A stretch of 50,628 nucleotides of DNA from positions 1-50,628 of IMG/VR virus record IMGVR_UViG_3300028146_000013; one strand, written 5' to 3'. The notes under the pieces were generated by a model. The model did not search any database, had not been told where the DNA came from, and was given only the letters and a program-made list of their open reading frames with translations. A program made the position numbers and the translations under genes. Shown in pieces: positions 48,259-50,628 of this stretch (its first letter is position 1; every line of letters begins with the position of its first letter). This DNA is from a virus.

Positions 48259-48866
48259 TAGGAGCGAGTTCCCATCCCCTGGATAACCGCCAAGCAACCC
48301 ACACCACTCGTAAAGGTCGGAATGACCAACCTAATCGCCATACAAGGGTCCTTTTGGCTACCGGCTGTCCTGGCAGCTAAGGCTGCCAAAGTAGCGTGAT
48401 TGACTACCCGAGCAGTTTTAGCGGTGGTAAAGGGGCCAGCGGTGGCTGACTGAGAGGTCGCTGAGGTCAAGGTATAGGTAGTCGCGCTAGGCACTGTAGC
48501 AACCGCGTACTCACCGTCCATCGTAGCGGTGGTGAGGTTGGGTTGAAGGTTGGAGCTTTCCAGCTTCACCCAATCACCCACCGAGAGCCCATGGCCGGGG
48601 GACACAAAGCCTGCAGGCCCGTAGCCTTGAACAAACGTTGGGCCGGTATCAGTCACCGTGATAACGGTGGTGGTTTGAGAGGCCGTTACGTAATGGCCGT
48701 CTTGAGTGATGTCGTCGTCGGTAAACTGAACCGTGCCGGTTAATGTGGCGCCCGAGCTAATCGAGAACACCAGTCCGACAGCGAAGGCGGTTTGAAGATA
48801 GTCAAGAGGAATCCAAGGGCCGAAAGAGTTAGCCGGGCCGGTCACATACTGATAAACGGGTCTCAT
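48258..48866 (-). CDS. Virion-region protein, beta-rich
   Basis: A 202-aa Thr/Gly-rich protein with several beta-strands. The ATG at 48866 overlaps the previous stop (ATGA). Its start (MRPVYQYVTGPANSFGPW) and middle (GHGLSVGDWVKL) recall phage proteins of the fibre region; function unknown. Confidence 0.6.
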   Translation of the reverse strand: MRPVYQYVTGPANSFGPWIPLDYLQTAFAVGLVFSISSGATLTGTVQFTDDDITQDGHYVTASQTTTVITVTDTGPTFVQGYGPAGFVSPGHGLSVGDWVKLESSNLQPNLTTATMDGEYAVATVPSATTYTLTSATSQSATAGPFTTAKTARVVNHATLAALAARTAGSQKDPCMAIRLVIPTFTSGVGCLAVIQGMGTRS

Positions 48867-49114
48867 AATGGGGTACCTGTAATAGTGCCAGAAGAGGAGA
48901 CCTGCCAAGAATCTGGGCCGGTCGCTGAGAGTAACGAGAAGCTATAAGGAGGCCGACCGCCCGAAGCCTCACTCGCAATGGATTGCGAATAAGGAACTCC
49001 GTGGGTCGCTGGAGGAAGAGTCCCTCCCACAAGAACAAGCTTTTGCTTCCTCCCCCTGAACAAGTCAACAGGGGCGAGGAAGATAGGCAGAACCAGAAAG
49101 GTTCGACGGTTCAT
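48863..49114 (-). CDS. Small Ig-like protein with signal-like N-terminus
   Basis: An 83-aa protein: a hydrophobic start MNRRTFLVLPIFLAPV, like a Sec or Tat signal anchor, then one He_PIG domain (LPPATHGVPYSQSIASEASG...GTITGTPL). The ATG shares a base with the previous stop (TAATG). It is nearly a copy of the second domain of 47707-48258. Confidence 0.65.
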   Translation of the reverse strand: MNRRTFLVLPIFLAPVDLFRGRKQKLVLVGGTLPPATHGVPYSQSIASEASGGRPPYSFSLLSATGPDSWQVSSSGTITGTPL

Positions 49115-49335
49115 TAGTGCCAATGTGGGATCTTGCCAGGGTTACGATTGCCCGCCATCTGCTTATGAGCATTGACTGGATGACCGTCCGTAGGTTCATC
49201 CTGATGGGGGACATCCCGAGAGGTCTCCAAGCTAGCCCCATAGCGTCCACCGCCTGCGGGTGGAGGAGAGGGAAGGATCTTCCCTTGATGACGAGATAAC
49301 TCATGGCCGTTGGACTTCTTAAACCGCAATGTCAT
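49114..49335 (-). CDS. Hypothetical protein
   Basis: A 73-aa basic, Pro/His-rich, low-complexity protein. GGAGG lies 6 bases before its ATG, better than the competing frame at 49065-49304. No family recognised. Confidence 0.5.
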   Translation of the reverse strand: MTLRFKKSNGHELSRHQGKILPSPPPAGGGRYGASLETSRDVPHQDEPTDGHPVNAHKQMAGNRNPGKIPHWH

Positions 49336-49392
49336 AGAGCCTCCAGGGTAGCAACTTCACAACGTAGTACTTTGAATCGGCGGAAGCGCAGG

Positions 49393-49474
49393 AAGAAGGT
49401 CTTCGGGTGAAAATAACCACCCGCCGAGGTATTTCATGCGTTTTGGTTCTTTTTTAAGAGAAGAGAAGAGAAGA
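49393..49474 (+). repeat. Intergenic two-part repeat, copy B
   Basis: Same blocks as copy A: AAGAAGGTCTTCGGGTG at 49393-49409 then, after 46 bases, the AAGAG purine tract at 49456-49474, preceded by TTCTTTTTT. Here it lies between - strand genes, in opposite sense to the late transcript, unlike copy A which is in line with its gene. Confidence 0.7.
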
Positions 49475-49476
49475 TC

Positions 49477-49492
49477 GGCGCTTCGCGCCTCA
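49477..49492 (-). terminator. Possible terminator after the first three late genes
   Basis: On the - strand GGCGC and GCGCC around GAA (49489-49477) overlap the stop of 49490-49711 and are followed by GATCTTCTCTTCTCTT, pyrimidine-rich but not a clean T-run. It may separate the small-terminase group from the fibre operon. Confidence 0.45.
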
Positions 49493-49711
49493 GGAAGCAT
49501 TGAAGGTCACCGCAATCGGGGCGGAATAGGTCATCGGAGGGCCTATCTCATCCGCTAGATCGCGGATCTGCCTGCTGATAAGCTCCAACCGGCCCTCAAG
49601 CTCCTCAACCTCATGGCGAAGGTGGAAGAGACCCCCGTGGATCTCCCCCAACACCCGCGACTGATGCGCCAGAACCCTCTCGATGACTTCTAGCTGCCGC
49701 TCAACGCTCAT
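49490..49711 (-). CDS. Small coiled-coil protein
   Basis: A 73-aa protein: a heptad-patterned coiled coil (about 5-55: VIERVLAHQSRVLGEIH, HLRHEVEELEGRLEL) and a short beta tail (PIAVTFNAS). The tail resembles the end of the neighbouring protein (PVSASFAAT). Could be a trimerisation or chaperone segment. ATGA-coupled to the gene before it. Confidence 0.65.
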   Translation of the reverse strand: MSVERQLEVIERVLAHQSRVLGEIHGGLFHLRHEVEELEGRLELISRQIRDLADEIGPPMTYSAPIAVTFNAS

Positions 49712-50040
49712 GTAGCGGCGAAGCTGGCGGAAACCGGGGCATTGAAGGTGCCTTCGGCCTTGGCGGCGACCGGGAAGGTCCCGGAGACCGGCGCACCAAT
49801 GGCGGCGCCATTCACGTCCATCGCCGTAGCGACGAAGGTGGCATCGCCCGCAGCAAGAGTGGCTGGGAAGGCCCAGGGAGTCGGCGCTTCAAGACCAGTG
49901 AGAGCTACTGTTGGGCTCACTGTGCCTGCAGCGTCAGTGACTACCACGGCAATCGAGGCTTGGGCGGCGCTGCCTGCGGGCAGGGGCTGGCCGGGGTTCA
50001 CTGTGAGGGTGACAACCCCAGCAACAAGTACGGTGGACAT
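49708..50040 (-). CDS. Ig-like domain protein
   Basis: A 110-aa Ala/Val/Thr-rich protein, probably one Ig-type beta-sandwich (VVVTDAAGTVSPTVALTG...VATAMDVNGAAIG). Small virion decoration proteins are often like this. ATGA-coupled to the coiled-coil gene. Confidence 0.6.
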   Translation of the reverse strand: MSTVLVAGVVTLTVNPGQPLPAGSAAQASIAVVVTDAAGTVSPTVALTGLEAPTPWAFPATLAAGDATFVATAMDVNGAAIGAPVSGTFPVAAKAEGTFNAPVSASFAAT

Positions 50041-50045
50041 CGAGA

Positions 50046-50606
50046 TTACTCCTCAGAATCGGGTTGAAGATCGAGAACTTTTGCCTTTTCTTTGTGTAGC
50101 AAGCGGGTCAGGTTCCCGGCGTGCTGTTCTAGATACAGATTGATGTTCACGGGGGCGGCGGGGGGTGCTTCGACCCTGGCCCCGTAGCCCGCTGCGCGTG
50201 AAGTGAGCCCGAGAGTCTGCAGGACCAGTTGGTCGGAGACCGCGTCGGCGGGCTTGTTGAGTTTCTCTTCGAGGATCGAGATCGACCGGGCGATGAGCGC
50301 CTCGAAACGCTGCTTGATGGTGGCCCGAATCGTGGGATCGGTCAGTTGGTCTTTGCGTTCATGGAGCCGAGCTTGGAAGGCATCCGAAGTGACTATCTGT
50401 GAGACCCACGAGGCTGTGTAACCGTAGCGGGCCGCCAGTTCGTTCTGACTAATCACCGGGTTAGCGATGATCGTATCGATCATGTCGTCGTGGGTGTAGC
50501 GGACCTGACAGATGCCTCGACCTACCCCGGAAGGCCAGAACTCCATAGGAAAGATAGGGTTAGCGGTCTGTTGGAGAGGGGGGTCGGTGGGGGTCGAATC
50601 GTCCAT
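50046..50606 (-). CDS. HTH protein, candidate small terminase
   Basis: A 186-aa protein with an HTH at about 42-75 (IIANPVISQNELAARYGYTASWVSQIVTSDAF), then a long helical section (IKQRFEALIARSISILEEKLN) and an extended tail. HTH plus oligomerising helices is the plan of small terminase subunits, which find the pac/cos site. It is the first late gene, but separated from the large subunit by 10 kb. A late regulator is the alternative. Confidence 0.6.
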   Translation of the reverse strand: MDDSTPTDPPLQQTANPIFPMEFWPSGVGRGICQVRYTHDDMIDTIIANPVISQNELAARYGYTASWVSQIVTSDAFQARLHERKDQLTDPTIRATIKQRFEALIARSISILEEKLNKPADAVSDQLVLQTLGLTSRAAGYGARVEAPPAAPVNINLYLEQHAGNLTRLLHKEKAKVLDLQPDSEE

Positions 50607-50628
50607 GGAGCTACCACCTATGGGGGTC

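Noticed and set aside
49065-49304. A 79-codon - strand frame
   Set aside because: It overlaps 49114-49335, which has a perfect GGAGG site, and it would run through the start of the Ig-like gene.
1-50628. Temperate phage with integrase
   Set aside because: No tyrosine or serine recombinase, excisionase or CI-like repressor was found; the tRNA-like sequence alone does not prove an attachment site.

Overview
This 50.6 kb window looks like an essentially complete genome of a short-tailed (podovirus-type) double-stranded DNA phage. The packaging, head and neck genes form a P22-like set: large terminase, a 709-aa portal, scaffold, major capsid protein, gp4-like and gp10-like neck proteins, gp7-like and large ejection proteins, and a beta-helix tailspike. 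No tail tube, tape measure or baseplate gene is visible. No integrase, lysogeny repressor, phage RNA polymerase or recognisable endolysin was found. The host is unknown. A PEP-CTERM-like sorting tail, several Sec-type signal peptides and repeated 'putative Ig' (He_PIG) domains suggest a Gram-negative host with an exosortase, perhaps an acidobacterium such as Candidatus Solibacter; that is inference only.

Layout. Bases 1-681 hold no gene but are dense in signals: an iteron-like array, a 14-bp palindrome matching bacterial parS, and four DnaA boxes. If the ends join, this is the single divergent control and origin region. From it the left arm (682-19244, + strand) runs rightward. Its first half (682-7574) is a train of small, tightly overlapping early genes: two paralogous HTH proteins, membrane peptides, zinc-finger-like proteins, a RadC/JAB protein and a DUF932-like protein. 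A strong terminator (7642-7671) and a sigma70-type promoter with a palindromic spacer (7682-7710) start a second unit (7758-19244). That unit carries a PEP-CTERM-like secreted protein whose 3' end contains a tRNA-like sequence, more small genes, a Cas4/RecB-like nuclease, a secreted 261-aa protein, a Sak4-like ATPase, an SSB candidate, a uracil-DNA-glycosylase/DNA-polymerase-I fusion and a DUF3987-like helicase candidate.

The right arm (19226-50606) is entirely on the - strand and is read from the right end leftward: small-terminase candidate, Ig-like, beta-helix and repeat-containing fibre or adhesin genes, large terminase, portal, a small overlapping gene, GroES-like co-chaperonin, scaffold, capsid, neck, a cupin-SET fusion, ejection proteins, a PurD-like ATP-grasp enzyme, tailspike and two membrane proteins that are holin candidates. 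The two arms converge with a 19-bp overlap of coding ends. A + strand terminator lies inside the 3' end of one of the opposing membrane-protein genes.

The left arm copies and recombines DNA (polymerase, helicase candidate, annealing ATPase, nuclease, SSB). The right arm builds the virion, with GroES-like and scaffold proteins helping the head assemble, and ends with release. The most unusual points are the oriC/parS-like control region, the cupin-SET protein and PurD-like enzyme among virion genes, the tRNA-like sequence in a PEP-CTERM-like gene, the portal/small gene/GroES overlap chain, and a two-part intergenic element repeated 31 kb apart.
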